From Gillisia sp. Hel1_33_143 (GTDB lineage: Bacteria > Bacteroidota > Bacteroidia > Flavobacteriales > Flavobacteriaceae): a stretch of DNA of 64,000 nucleotides. A program made the translations under genes and the position numbers. Location of the stretch: positions 310,001-374,000 of the forward strand of contig NZ_LT629737.1 in NCBI RefSeq assembly GCF_900104765.1, in the 5' to 3' direction. Below, one piece after another: positions 51,435 through 60,835 of this stretch. Position 1 is the first letter of the stretch; the number at the start of each line of letters is the position of its first letter. The notes under the pieces were generated by a model. That model was given only the letters and a program-made list of their open reading frames with translations, ran no database searches and was not told the DNA's origin.

Positions 51435-52079
51435 CTATTGTCTTCCATTCATAGCAGTAAGCATACCGCCATAAACACCATTTAATGAAGATAGATTATT
51501 TGCAAGACTTCCCATTTGTTGGTTCAACTTACCAGCATTTTCTGCTACTTCTTCATTAATTTGAGCTTGCTTAGCAGAACTCTCTACCTGAACTTTATAA
51601 AGATTATTCAATGTTTCCATTTGTGCTGCAGCCAATGAAAGCTCTTCACTATATTTTCTTTGAGAAGCCATAGCATCTACTGTAGGTGCAATTCCTTTTG
51701 CTGCACCTTCAAAGTTACGAATGCTAGAACCAAGACTTTCCATAAGGTTAGCATCGATCTTTGCTTCTTTCAACATATTGTCTAATTTTTTAGAAAGAGA
51801 TGCATCCGTTTCTGTAGTTTCTGCTACTAATGCTCTTTCTTTTGCTGAAGCTGGCGCTCCTGCTAATTCCGGGTAAACTAAAGACCAATCTAGTTCGTCA
51901 TCTACCGGCTCAAATGCAGAAACAACAAATACTAATGCCTCGGTAAGTAAACCAACAATTAACATTTCATTTCCAAAAGGCCAGTGCATGATTTTGAAAA
52001 GGGCTCCGATAATTACTACCGCGGCTCCTAGACCATACACCATATTCATTATTTTCATTCTAGTTTTTGACTGTGCCAT
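51435..52079 (-). CDS. gldL: gliding motility/T9SS protein GldL
   Basis: 214 aa. Two N-terminal helices (VYGLGAAVVIIGALFKIMHW and MLIVGLLTEALVFVVSAFE) with the conserved Glu in TEAL used for proton transfer, then a cytoplasmic coiled part. GldL forms the pentamer around the GldM dimer in the inner membrane. It is 58 nt after gldK. Confidence 0.96.
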   Translation of the reverse strand: MAQSKTRMKIMNMVYGLGAAVVIIGALFKIMHWPFGNEMLIVGLLTEALVFVVSAFEPVDDELDWSLVYPELAGAPASAKERALVAETTETDASLSKKLDNMLKEAKIDANLMESLGSSIRNFEGAAKGIAPTVDAMASQRKYSEELSLAAAQMETLNNLYKVQVESSAKQAQINEEVAENAGKLNQQMGSLANNLSSLNGVYGGMLTAMNGRQ

Positions 52080-52137
52080 AATACAATAAGATTAGTTTTT
52101 GTTTAGTTGATTGAATAGGTTATATAAAAATGGGTTC

Positions 52138-53499
52138 TTATTTAGCAGGTTGATTTAAAGTAACATCTGTACCAAGATAATCCTGAACAGTTCTAAAACC
52201 TATGTAACTTCTTGCTGTATCTGCATATTCGTAATCTCTGGTACTTACCTGTAAGAAGTAAGCAACATCTTTCCATGATCCACCTCTAACCACCTTTCTA
52301 AGGTCGTCTTCATTGTTAACGGTAGGGTTCATAGAAGACATATATTCATAAGCTGCAGGATCATAGGAAGAATTTACCCACTCTGCTACATTACCAGCCA
52401 TATTATACAAGTTATAATCGTTAGGCTCGTAAGATTTTGCTTCTACAGTATACAAAGCTTGATCTGCTGCGTAATCTCCTCTTAAAGGTTTAAAGTTCGC
52501 CATAAAACAACCTCTGTCATTTTTTGCATAAGGACCACCCCAAGGATACGTTGCAGATTGTAAACCACCTCTGGCAGCATATTCCCACTCTGCTTCTGTT
52601 GGTAATCTAAATGATGGAACATCTTGATCTCCCTTGCTCTTTCTGTAAGCATTTTTATTAAGAGTTCTCCACTGTGTAAAAGCTTTAGCCTGTTTCCAGG
52701 TTACTCCTACTACCGGATACTCATCAAAAGCAGTATGCCAGAAATAATCGTTATGCATAGGCTCATTATACGAGTAATTAAAATCTTTTATCCATACTGC
52801 GGTATCAGGGTAGATCTTTACCTCTTCGGTAACTATAAAGTCACTTCTTTTTTGAGTTTTAGAACGTGCAGCTTTTTGGATATCCATCCATCTATACTTA
52901 AAAGTAAGTTTTTGAACATCTATAGTACGTTGCCCATTATAAGATTCTTCTAATGGAATGTACATAGAATCCATAACTCTAGCATAAGCTTCATCCGGAT
53001 AGTCTCTAGTATCCCAGATAACATCTATATCATGATTCAGTTTTCGCCCTTGATAATCTTCAGAAAAAGAAGTGTAATTGTCATACATGTATTTTTCATA
53101 TACAGACATATCTTCTTCATTGGCATCTACAAATGCATATTCTCCAATACCGTCATCTCCAGGAGTTGCACCCTCTAGATCTGCTTCTATAGCTAATCTC
53201 ATTCTTACGATAGAATCTCTTACCCAATTTGTAAATTGGCGATATTCCGAGTTAGTGATCTCAGTTTCATCCATATAAAAGGTTCTAACGGTAACTGTTT
53301 TAGTAGGGGCATTCTTCATATCGGCTAAATCATCATCAGATTTACCCATAATAAAAGCTCCACCAGGAATTAATGTCATGCCAAAGGGTTTCTCCGGATT
53401 CCATTTTTTTCCTTTCGCACCTACAAGTTCGCCTCTATCACCGCTGCTACAGCTAGAAAGTAATGCAAGAACAGCAACAAGCGAAATAAATTTCTTCAT
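52138..53499 (-). CDS. gldK: gliding motility/T9SS lipoprotein GldK
   Basis: 453 aa from the ATG at 53499; a longer reading adds 8 residues before the signal and is unlikely. Lipoprotein signal ALLSSCSSG. The rest has the FGE/SUMF1-type fold: GGAFIMGKSDDDL near the N-terminus, FRLPTEAEWEYAARGG in the middle and VVRGGSWKDVAYF near the end. GldK forms the outer-membrane-linked ring of the T9SS with GldN. First gene of the operon. Confidence 0.96.
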   Translation of the reverse strand: MKKFISLVAVLALLSSCSSGDRGELVGAKGKKWNPEKPFGMTLIPGGAFIMGKSDDDLADMKNAPTKTVTVRTFYMDETEITNSEYRQFTNWVRDSIVRMRLAIEADLEGATPGDDGIGEYAFVDANEEDMSVYEKYMYDNYTSFSEDYQGRKLNHDIDVIWDTRDYPDEAYARVMDSMYIPLEESYNGQRTIDVQKLTFKYRWMDIQKAARSKTQKRSDFIVTEEVKIYPDTAVWIKDFNYSYNEPMHNDYFWHTAFDEYPVVGVTWKQAKAFTQWRTLNKNAYRKSKGDQDVPSFRLPTEAEWEYAARGGLQSATYPWGGPYAKNDRGCFMANFKPLRGDYAADQALYTVEAKSYEPNDYNLYNMAGNVAEWVNSSYDPAAYEYMSSMNPTVNNEDDLRKVVRGGSWKDVAYFLQVSTRDYEYADTARSYIGFRTVQDYLGTDVTLNQPAK

Positions 53500-53536
53500 A
53501 ATTCTCTCGGGGTTATGACACAATTGATTTAAGCGG

Positions 53537-53567
53537 TAAACCTATCTAAATAATTTATAAAAAACAA
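53537..53567 (-). promoter_or_regulatory. promoter of gldK
   Basis: Minus strand: TTG (53567-53565), 20-bp spacer, TAGGTTTA (53544-53537), one base off the TAnnTTTG consensus, 37 nt before the gldK ATG. Confidence 0.5.
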
Positions 53568-53614
53568 TAGTTTTAATAAAAATAGCTAAAATCAAGCTTA
53601 TGCCGGTAATATAA

Positions 53615-54775
53615 TTAAATTTCGTTTTTCCTTTTTGTCTTATACCAACGTTCAGGAATAACCTGATTACATGCCTCGAGATAATCTTCTTGGCTGCAAG
53701 GTAATAACGTATGCCTTTTTAATTTATTATTAGAATTTGAAACAAATGGAATTTCTATCCACCATCGTCCGCTAATAGGGCTTTTGAAAAATACTAAAAT
53801 TTCATCTTCAATTGGCACTAAATATTTAATAAAATCCTGTTTTGCAGCTTTAGTGTTCTCATTGGTTCTATAATTCACACCTTCAATGAAATACCATATG
53901 ATCTGAGCACAAAGCATATTACCAGCTTCCGGATAATTAGAATGATATTCATAAATTCCCATAGATGAAACTTTATCGCTTATCCCAGCATAACGGGCTA
54001 GCGCACAAATTTCCTTTCCATCAAAACCGTTTGGAGATCTATAATTACCTCCTATTGCTGCTGCATTTATAGCACCAAGATCTAATCCTACAATATTAGC
54101 ATCTCGCATAACAGGCTCTATAACTTTCAAATTATTAGAAACCTCTCCCAATCTATAAGCATCAAAAAATAATCTTTCCATCAACTCTATCTCATCTTGT
54201 GAATTAAAATAAGTTTGATAGCCCACATTGGAGTAATTAAAAAGATTATATGGTTCATTTACCACTGCCTTTCCAATATAAGACCTGTTGGTTATAGGTT
54301 TATCTGCATCTCCAAGATCAAAACGGCTGTCTATATTCACAATATTCACCATTTGCTCATACCTATCATAAGCCCTGTATTGAGCATATATTAGATCCTG
54401 ACTCCCTCCTAAAATTAATGGAATTATATTCTTTTTAAGTAGGGCTAAAACAAGAGTTTGTAAGGCAAAATAAGAATCTTCTACAGATTCTCCCTTAACA
54501 ATATCGCCTAAATCTGCAATATTAAGATGCCAATTTCCAGGAAAAAGCCCATAGAAAGAAGATCTTAGTTTATTAAAATTTAGGTATTCATCTTCATGAT
54601 CTTCTGCAAGTCTGTTTTCTCTTACACCAACTATGGCAATTTTCACTCCTTCAAGATCTGGTAATCCATGTTCTAAAGAGTGGATCTTTACTTTATCTTT
54701 AAGGGTATGCACATTATAATTAGAAATCTCTTCGAGCACAGAGGCATCAACAGGACTTAAAAACTCAAAATCCAT
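53615..54775 (-). CDS. ureohydrolase-fold protein with degraded metal site
   Basis: 386 aa, annotated in relatives as formimidoylglutamase or arginase family. The fold motifs are present but the manganese ligands are replaced: GGSQDLI where arginases have GGDHS, NIDSRFDLG where they have DAHxD, and VGLDLGAINAAA where they have D-x-D-xx-D-P. At least four of six usual ligands are missing, so arginase-type catalysis is unlikely. It starts 3 nt after the topA stop and is conserved beside topA and gldK in flavobacteria, suggesting a structural or regulatory role. Confidence 0.85.
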   Translation of the reverse strand: MDFEFLSPVDASVLEEISNYNVHTLKDKVKIHSLEHGLPDLEGVKIAIVGVRENRLAEDHEDEYLNFNKLRSSFYGLFPGNWHLNIADLGDIVKGESVEDSYFALQTLVLALLKKNIIPLILGGSQDLIYAQYRAYDRYEQMVNIVNIDSRFDLGDADKPITNRSYIGKAVVNEPYNLFNYSNVGYQTYFNSQDEIELMERLFFDAYRLGEVSNNLKVIEPVMRDANIVGLDLGAINAAAIGGNYRSPNGFDGKEICALARYAGISDKVSSMGIYEYHSNYPEAGNMLCAQIIWYFIEGVNYRTNENTKAAKQDFIKYLVPIEDEILVFFKSPISGRWWIEIPFVSNSNNKLKRHTLLPCSQEDYLEACNQVIPERWYKTKRKNEI

Positions 54776-54778
54776 TAA

Positions 54779-57313
54779 TTATTTCTTTTTAGGGGTCTTT
54801 TTCTTTGTAGCTGTAGTTTTCTTGGCAGCAGCTTTTTTAGGTGCTGCTTTTTTCTTTGCAGGCTTCTTTTTAGTATTCTTTTCTATAATTCCTTTTACTT
54901 CTTCCAGAGTTAATTTGGTAGCATCTACAGTTTTTGGAAGTTCAATTTTTGTCTTTCCTTTTATAATGTTAGATCTTCCCCAGCGCGCTTTTTCTACTCT
55001 AATACCCTCTTCTTCCCAATTATGAAGAACCTTTTCTTTCTCTTTCCTGATCTTATCTTCAATAAGCTCTTCAATATCTCCGTCTGTAAGGTTATCAAAA
55101 TCATATTTCTTGTTCACGTTAATGAACATGCTATTCCATTTTAAATAAGGTCCAAATCTCCCTACTCCTTTTTGAACAGGCAGCTCCTGAAAATGATATA
55201 TCGGAGCATCTGCTTTTTCCTTTTCTTCTATAAGCTCTAAAGCTCTATCAAAATCTATACTTAGCGGATCTTCTCCCTTTTCTAAAGAAACATATTTTTT
55301 ACCGTAACGAACATAAGGACCAAATCTACCGTTATTTACCTCAACTTTTTCTCCTTCCCACTCTCCTATTTCTTTAGGCAGCTGAAAAAGATCCATTGCC
55401 TCTTCATAGGTAATAGAATCTAAAGTTTGATCTGGACTTAATCCTGCAAAACGAGGTTTTTCATCATCTTCTACAGATCCTATCTGAACCATCGGTCCAA
55501 ATTTACCTAACCTTACACTTACAGGTTTCCCGGTTTCTGGATCTTCCCCCAATATCCTTTCCCCAACTTCTCTCTCGGCATTCTTAGCAACATCAAGAAC
55601 TTGTGGATGAAACTCTGAATAGAAATCCTTCATCATTTTAGTCCACTCTTCATTCCCTTCAGCTATATCATCAAAGCTCTGCTCCACTTTTGCGGTGAAG
55701 TTATAATCCAGAATGTTAGCAAAATGCATTACTAAAAAGTCATTTACTACTTGCCCGACTGCGGTTGGCACTAATTTCCCTTTATCGCTTCCTACTGTTT
55801 CTGAAAGCGCTTTTTCTGAAAACTTATCATTTTTAAGCACAAGCTGAGCATAATTACGCTCAACCCCATCTACAGTACCTTTTTCTATATAATTTCTATT
55901 TTGAATAGTAGAAATAGTTGGTGCATACGTAGATGGTCTACCAATACCCAATTCTTCTAACTTCTTCACCAAAGATGCCTCTGTATATCTATATGGAGGT
56001 CTCGTAAATCTTTCGGTTGCAGTTATATATTCATTATCTAAAGGCTCATTTACCTTAAGTGCAGGCAGCATTCCTTCTTGCTCTTCATCTTCATCATCAC
56101 TTCCTTCAAGATATACCTTTAAGAAACCATCAAAGATCAAAACCTCTCCATTAGCTGTAAAAGTTTTATCATGCTTATCTGCCTCTATCTTAACATTGGT
56201 ACGTTCCAATTGTGCATCACTCATTTGAGAAGCTATGGCTCTTTTCCAGATAAGATCATACAAACGTTGCTCATCTCTATCTGCATTTACAGAATGATTT
56301 TCAAAATGTGTAGGTCTTATTGCCTCGTGAGCTTCTTGAGCTCCTTTACTCTTACCTTTAAACTGGCGAGATTTTGAATATTTATCGCCATATGCTTTAG
56401 ATATCTCTTTCTTAGCACCTTTTCTAGCATCATCAGATAAATTTACACTATCTGTTCTCATGTAAGTAATATGCCCCGCTTCATATAAACGCTGCGCCAT
56501 GGTCATGGTCTTACTTACAGAATAGTATAATTTTCTTGCTGCTTCCTGTTGCAACGTAGAAGTTGTAAATGGTGGCGCTGGAGATTTCTTAGCTGGTTTG
56601 GTAGAAAGATCTGCAACTTTAAATTTTGCACTAATGTTCTTTTTTAAGAATTTCTCTGCCTCTTCTTTGGTATCGAAATTCTTCGGAAGTTTTGCTTTAA
56701 AGCTTTTTCCTTCTTCATTTGTGAATTCTGCATCTATTCTATAAGAAGCTTCCGCAGTGAAATCCTGAATCTCACGCTCTCTTTCTACAATTAATCTTAC
56801 AGAAACAGATTGTACTCTACCGGCCGATAACCCTCCTTTAACCTTCCTCCATAGAACTGGAGAAAGCTCATACCCTACTAATCTATCTAATACACGTCTT
56901 GCCTGCTGTGCATTTACAAGATTGTAATCTATACTTCTTGGATTATCTATTGCCTTTAAAATTGCAGTCTTGGTGATCTCATGAAAAACGATACGTTTAG
57001 TCTTATCTTTATCTAAATGTAGCTCTTCTGCCAAGTGCCAGGCAATAGCCTCACCCTCTCGGTCTTCATCACTTGCTAACCAAACCATCTCTGCGGTTTT
57101 AGCTAACTTCTTCAGTTTGCTTACTACATCTTTTTTATCTTTCGATACTATATATTTAGGTGTAAAATTTCCCTCGGTATCCACCCCTAATTCTTTGGTA
57201 GGAAGATCTGCGATATGCCCAAAACTGGAGGCTACCGTATAATCTTTACCCAAAAATTTTTCAATGGTTTTTGCCTTGGCTGGAGACTCTACAATCACTA
57301 AATTCTTTGCCAT
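54779..57313 (-). CDS. topA: DNA topoisomerase I (type IA)
   Basis: 844 aa. TOPRIM domain at the N-terminus (LVIVESPAKAKTIEKFLG, with DEDREGEAIAWHL), the active-site Tyr in HITYMRTDSVNLS (about 290), and repeated C-terminal domains with GRFGPYVRYGKKY-type motifs in place of zinc fingers. The end is a Lys/Ala-rich tail of about 30 residues that binds DNA. It relaxes negative supercoils. A TACTTTTG box (57334-57341) lies 20 nt upstream on the minus strand. Confidence 0.97.
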   Translation of the reverse strand: MAKNLVIVESPAKAKTIEKFLGKDYTVASSFGHIADLPTKELGVDTEGNFTPKYIVSKDKKDVVSKLKKLAKTAEMVWLASDEDREGEAIAWHLAEELHLDKDKTKRIVFHEITKTAILKAIDNPRSIDYNLVNAQQARRVLDRLVGYELSPVLWRKVKGGLSAGRVQSVSVRLIVEREREIQDFTAEASYRIDAEFTNEEGKSFKAKLPKNFDTKEEAEKFLKKNISAKFKVADLSTKPAKKSPAPPFTTSTLQQEAARKLYYSVSKTMTMAQRLYEAGHITYMRTDSVNLSDDARKGAKKEISKAYGDKYSKSRQFKGKSKGAQEAHEAIRPTHFENHSVNADRDEQRLYDLIWKRAIASQMSDAQLERTNVKIEADKHDKTFTANGEVLIFDGFLKVYLEGSDDEDEEQEGMLPALKVNEPLDNEYITATERFTRPPYRYTEASLVKKLEELGIGRPSTYAPTISTIQNRNYIEKGTVDGVERNYAQLVLKNDKFSEKALSETVGSDKGKLVPTAVGQVVNDFLVMHFANILDYNFTAKVEQSFDDIAEGNEEWTKMMKDFYSEFHPQVLDVAKNAEREVGERILGEDPETGKPVSVRLGKFGPMVQIGSVEDDEKPRFAGLSPDQTLDSITYEEAMDLFQLPKEIGEWEGEKVEVNNGRFGPYVRYGKKYVSLEKGEDPLSIDFDRALELIEEKEKADAPIYHFQELPVQKGVGRFGPYLKWNSMFINVNKKYDFDNLTDGDIEELIEDKIRKEKEKVLHNWEEEGIRVEKARWGRSNIIKGKTKIELPKTVDATKLTLEEVKGIIEKNTKKKPAKKKAAPKKAAAKKTTATKKKTPKKK

Positions 57314-57427
57314 AAATCTATTTTTTCTAGTTGCAAAAGTAGGGCAAATTTTAAATATGCTAAGTAATTAAGCAAAAATCCATAATCTTAGCATTAAATA
57401 TAGATAGATATTTTTTAATCTGTCACT

Positions 57428-57457
57428 TTGTCACATCTTAACTAAAAGCTATCTTTG
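57428..57457 (+). promoter_or_regulatory. promoter of miaB operon
   Basis: TTG (57428-57430), 19-bp spacer, TATCTTTG (57450-57457): an exact Bacteroidota promoter, 33 nt before the ATG. Confidence 0.75.
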
Positions 57458-57490
57458 CACGCTAAACTACTTTAAGGTACCGTTGGAATT

Positions 57491-58936
57491 ATGGAGAAGA
57501 TAATAGATGAAAAATCACAAGGAAATGCCCTTGTTTTAGAACCTAAAGCTGAAAATAAACGCAAATTATTTATAGAAAGCTACGGCTGTGCTATGAATTT
57601 TAGCGATAGTGAGATTGTAGCTTCCATTCTTCAAAAAGAAGGATTTAATACCACTCAAAATCTTGAAGACGCAGATCTAGTTCTAGTAAATACTTGCTCA
57701 ATTAGAGATAAAGCCGAACAAACAGTAAGAAAACGTCTTGAAAAATATAATGCAGTAAAACGCATTAATCCTAAAATGAAGGTGGGCGTTCTTGGCTGCA
57801 TGGCCGAACGTCTAAAAAGTAAGTTCTTAGAAGAAGAAAAGATAGTAGATCTAGTTGTAGGCCCAGATGCTTATAAAGATCTTCCTAATCTAATAAGTGA
57901 AGTTGAAGAAGGTAGAAATGCGGTGAATGTTATTCTATCTAAAGAAGAAACTTATGGAGATATTTCTCCGGTTAGATTGCAAAGTAACGGTGTTTCTGCT
58001 TATGTTTCTATTACCAGAGGTTGCGATAATATGTGCACTTTTTGTGTTGTTCCTTTTACTAGAGGAAGAGAACGCAGTAGAGATCCACAAAGTATCATTG
58101 AAGAAGTAAATGATCTGGCTGAAAAAGGGTTTAGAGAGATCACTCTTTTAGGACAGAATGTGGACAGTTATTTATGGTATGGCGGCGGACTTAAAAAAGA
58201 TTTTAAAGATGCTTCTGAAATTCAAAAAGCCACGGCTACAGGTTTTGCAGATCTTTTAAAAATGGTTGCTGAAGCGCAGCCAAAAATGAGAATTAGATTT
58301 TCTACTTCCAATCCGCAGGATATGACCATGGACGTAATTCGAGTAGTAGCAGCTCATAATAACATCTGTAACTATATTCATTTACCGGTACAAAGCGGAA
58401 GTGATCGCGTATTGAAAAGGATGAACAGATTACATACCCGAGAAGAATATTTTAACCTGATAGATAATATCAAAAAAATAATTCCAGATTGCAGCTTCTC
58501 TCAGGATATGATTGCAGGATTTTGCGGCGAGACCGAAGAAGACCACCAAGACACACTTTCTCTTATGGAGCATGTAAAATATCATTTTGGATACATGTAT
58601 GCCTATTCCACCAGACCTGGAACTTTAGCAGATAAGAAGTACGAAGATGATGTACCGGAAGAGACCAAGAAAAGAAGACTTGCGGAGATTGTTGCTTTAC
58701 AGCGCAAACATGGTTTGCTTAGAACTCAAGAGCAAATTGGAAAAACCTTGGAAGTGCTAATTGAAAGAGAATCTAAAAAGTCTGACCAGGAATGGAGCGG
58801 AAGAACTCCACAAAATATTGTGGCTGTTTTCCCAAAAGGCCATTATAAGATCGGAGACCTTGTAAACGTAAAAATAAAAGATTGTACCAGCGCTACCTTA
58901 AAAGGAGAAGCCGTGGGTTACAGTGAAAATAATTAA
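57491..58936 (+). CDS. miaB: tRNA-2-methylthio-N6-dimethylallyladenosine synthase
   Basis: 481-aa radical SAM methylthiotransferase modifying A37 of tRNAs that read UNN codons. N-terminal cluster Cys in SYGCAMNFSDSE, VNTCSIRDKAE and LGCMAERL; radical-SAM cluster CDNMCTFC; C-terminal TRAM domain. Start at the ATG at 57491. First plus-strand gene after topA, with its own promoter. Confidence 0.97.
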   Translation: MEKIIDEKSQGNALVLEPKAENKRKLFIESYGCAMNFSDSEIVASILQKEGFNTTQNLEDADLVLVNTCSIRDKAEQTVRKRLEKYNAVKRINPKMKVGVLGCMAERLKSKFLEEEKIVDLVVGPDAYKDLPNLISEVEEGRNAVNVILSKEETYGDISPVRLQSNGVSAYVSITRGCDNMCTFCVVPFTRGRERSRDPQSIIEEVNDLAEKGFREITLLGQNVDSYLWYGGGLKKDFKDASEIQKATATGFADLLKMVAEAQPKMRIRFSTSNPQDMTMDVIRVVAAHNNICNYIHLPVQSGSDRVLKRMNRLHTREEYFNLIDNIKKIIPDCSFSQDMIAGFCGETEEDHQDTLSLMEHVKYHFGYMYAYSTRPGTLADKKYEDDVPEETKKRRLAEIVALQRKHGLLRTQEQIGKTLEVLIERESKKSDQEWSGRTPQNIVAVFPKGHYKIGDLVNVKIKDCTSATLKGEAVGYSENN

Positions 58937-59019
58937 TAATTTTTAACCTCATTTTATTTAAATAAACTTTTACTCTTTAATTAAAAGTGAAATTAAAAAA
59001 ATGATCTTTAGTACTGTAT

Positions 59020-60291
59020 ATGGAATCAGTTCAGGCAACAAAACAAAGATTTGAAATTATTGGGAATGATCCCAAATTAAATCGCGCAGTAGAAAAAGCA
59101 ATTCAGGTTGCACCTACAGATATTTCGGTATTAGTTACCGGAGAAAGTGGGGTTGGAAAAGAAAGTATTCCTAAGATCATCCATTCCCTATCTCATAGAA
59201 AGCATGGCAAATATATTGCTGTTAACTGTGGAGCTATTCCAGAAGGGACTATAGACAGTGAATTATTTGGCCACGAAAAAGGATCTTTTACTGGAGCCAA
59301 TCAAACAAGAAATGGATATTTTGAAGTTGCCGACGGAGGTACTATTTTTTTAGATGAAGTAGGAGAACTTCCTTTAACCACTCAGGTAAGATTACTACGG
59401 GTTTTGGAAAATGGCGAGTTCATAAAAGTAGGATCATCAAAGGTTCAGAAAACAGACGTAAGAATTGTTGCCGCGACCAACGTGCAAATGTTCGAAGCTA
59501 TCAAAAAGAATAAATTTAGGGAAGATCTATATTATAGATTAAGTACGGTAGAGATCAACTTACCACCTCTTAGAGATAGAAAAGAAGACATTCACTTATT
59601 GTTTAGAAAATTTGCTGCAGATTTTGCGCTTAAATATAAGATGCCTACCATAAGGTTGGAAGATGATGCGGTAGAACTTTTACTGAAATATCAATGGGGT
59701 GGTAATATCCGTCAGTTAAGAAATATAGCGGAACAAATTTCAGTCTTAGAACAAGAGAGAAGCATTAATGGCAATAAGCTTAAGGGGTATCTCCCTAATA
59801 TTGGAAGTAACCTTCCTGCTGTGATCTCAGACAAAAAAAGCGATGCAGATTTCAGCAATGAAAGAGAGATCTTATACAAGGTTCTTTTTGACATGAAAGG
59901 CGATCTTAATGATCTAAAAAAGCTAACCTTGAAATTAATGGAAAGTGGAAACTATCAAAAAGTTCAGGAAGAGCACGAAGGACTTATTGAAAAGATCTAC
60001 GGAGAAGAAGATGATAAAGAGGAGACCGAAGATATTAGCGAAGAAAAAATGGAAGTTCTTCAGCTAGAAGATCATCAAGCCAGAGAGCGAGAAAGTGAAA
60101 GAGAACGAGAAGACAAATATTATTTTGCAGAAGAGATCGAAGAAGAAGAAACCCTTTCGCTACAGGATAAAGAATTGGAGCTAATAAAAAAATCTTTAGA
60201 AAGACATAACGGTAAACGTAAGAATGCTGCAGAAGAATTAGGCATAAGTGAAAGAACCCTGTATAGAAAGATAAAACAATATGATTTGTAA
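59020..60291 (+). CDS. sigma-54-dependent activator without sensor domain
   Basis: 423 aa. The AAA+ domain begins within the first 20 residues: Walker A GESGVGKE, the sigma-54 contact loop GSFTGA (usual GAFTGA), Walker B GGTIFLDEVGE, and LRQLRNIAEQI-type C-helix. A charged low-complexity stretch (about 330-375, many Glu/Arg) precedes the Fis-type HTH (AEELGISERTLYRKIKQY). There is no receiver, GAF or PAS domain, so control must come from its level or from a partner. It is conserved between miaB and lptE in flavobacteria. Confidence 0.93.
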   Translation: MESVQATKQRFEIIGNDPKLNRAVEKAIQVAPTDISVLVTGESGVGKESIPKIIHSLSHRKHGKYIAVNCGAIPEGTIDSELFGHEKGSFTGANQTRNGYFEVADGGTIFLDEVGELPLTTQVRLLRVLENGEFIKVGSSKVQKTDVRIVAATNVQMFEAIKKNKFREDLYYRLSTVEINLPPLRDRKEDIHLLFRKFAADFALKYKMPTIRLEDDAVELLLKYQWGGNIRQLRNIAEQISVLEQERSINGNKLKGYLPNIGSNLPAVISDKKSDADFSNEREILYKVLFDMKGDLNDLKKLTLKLMESGNYQKVQEEHEGLIEKIYGEEDDKEETEDISEEKMEVLQLEDHQARERESEREREDKYYFAEEIEEEETLSLQDKELELIKKSLERHNGKRKNAAEELGISERTLYRKIKQYDL

Positions 60292-60328
60292 GTCTTTGAC
60301 ATTAAAATTTAAATAAAATTCTATTACA

Positions 60329-60835
60329 ATGAAAAGATTAAGTATACTGGTTTTATCTATAATTTTTATGATGAGCTTTCAGTCTTGCGGAATTTACTCT
60401 TTTACAGGAGCAGATACAGGTGGGGCTTCCACCTTTCAGGTAAATTACTTCCAGAACGCAGCAGATCTTGTAGAACCAGGAATAGATAGAACTTTTACTC
60501 TAGAATTACAGGATCTTATTCAAAATCAGACTAATTTGAGCCTTACCAATTCTGGAGGGGATCTGGTATATGAAGGAGAGATCATAGATTATTATATTGC
60601 TCCAATGTCTGCAACAGCACAAAATACTGCAGCACAAAACAGATTAACAATTTCGGTAAATGTTAGGTATTTTAATACCATAGACCCTGAGAAAGATTTT
60701 GAAAGAAGATTTTCTTTCTATTATGATTATGATGCTAATGCGCAATTACAAGGAGCAGTTCTAGAAACCGCATTGAGTGAGATCTTTACAAGAATTACTC
60801 AGGATATATTCAATGCTTCATTAACAAATTGGTAA
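60329..60835 (+). CDS. lptE: LPS assembly lipoprotein LptE
   Basis: 168 aa. Lipoprotein signal ending MSFQSC (Cys20), then GIYSFTGADTGGASTFQVNY and a C-terminal half of alternating strands. In Bacteroidota LptE sits at the outer membrane and plugs the LptD barrel. It lies 37 nt after the regulator gene and its stop overlaps the next start (TAATG). Confidence 0.9.
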   Translation: MKRLSILVLSIIFMMSFQSCGIYSFTGADTGGASTFQVNYFQNAADLVEPGIDRTFTLELQDLIQNQTNLSLTNSGGDLVYEGEIIDYYIAPMSATAQNTAAQNRLTISVNVRYFNTIDPEKDFERRFSFYYDYDANAQLQGAVLETALSEIFTRITQDIFNASLTNW

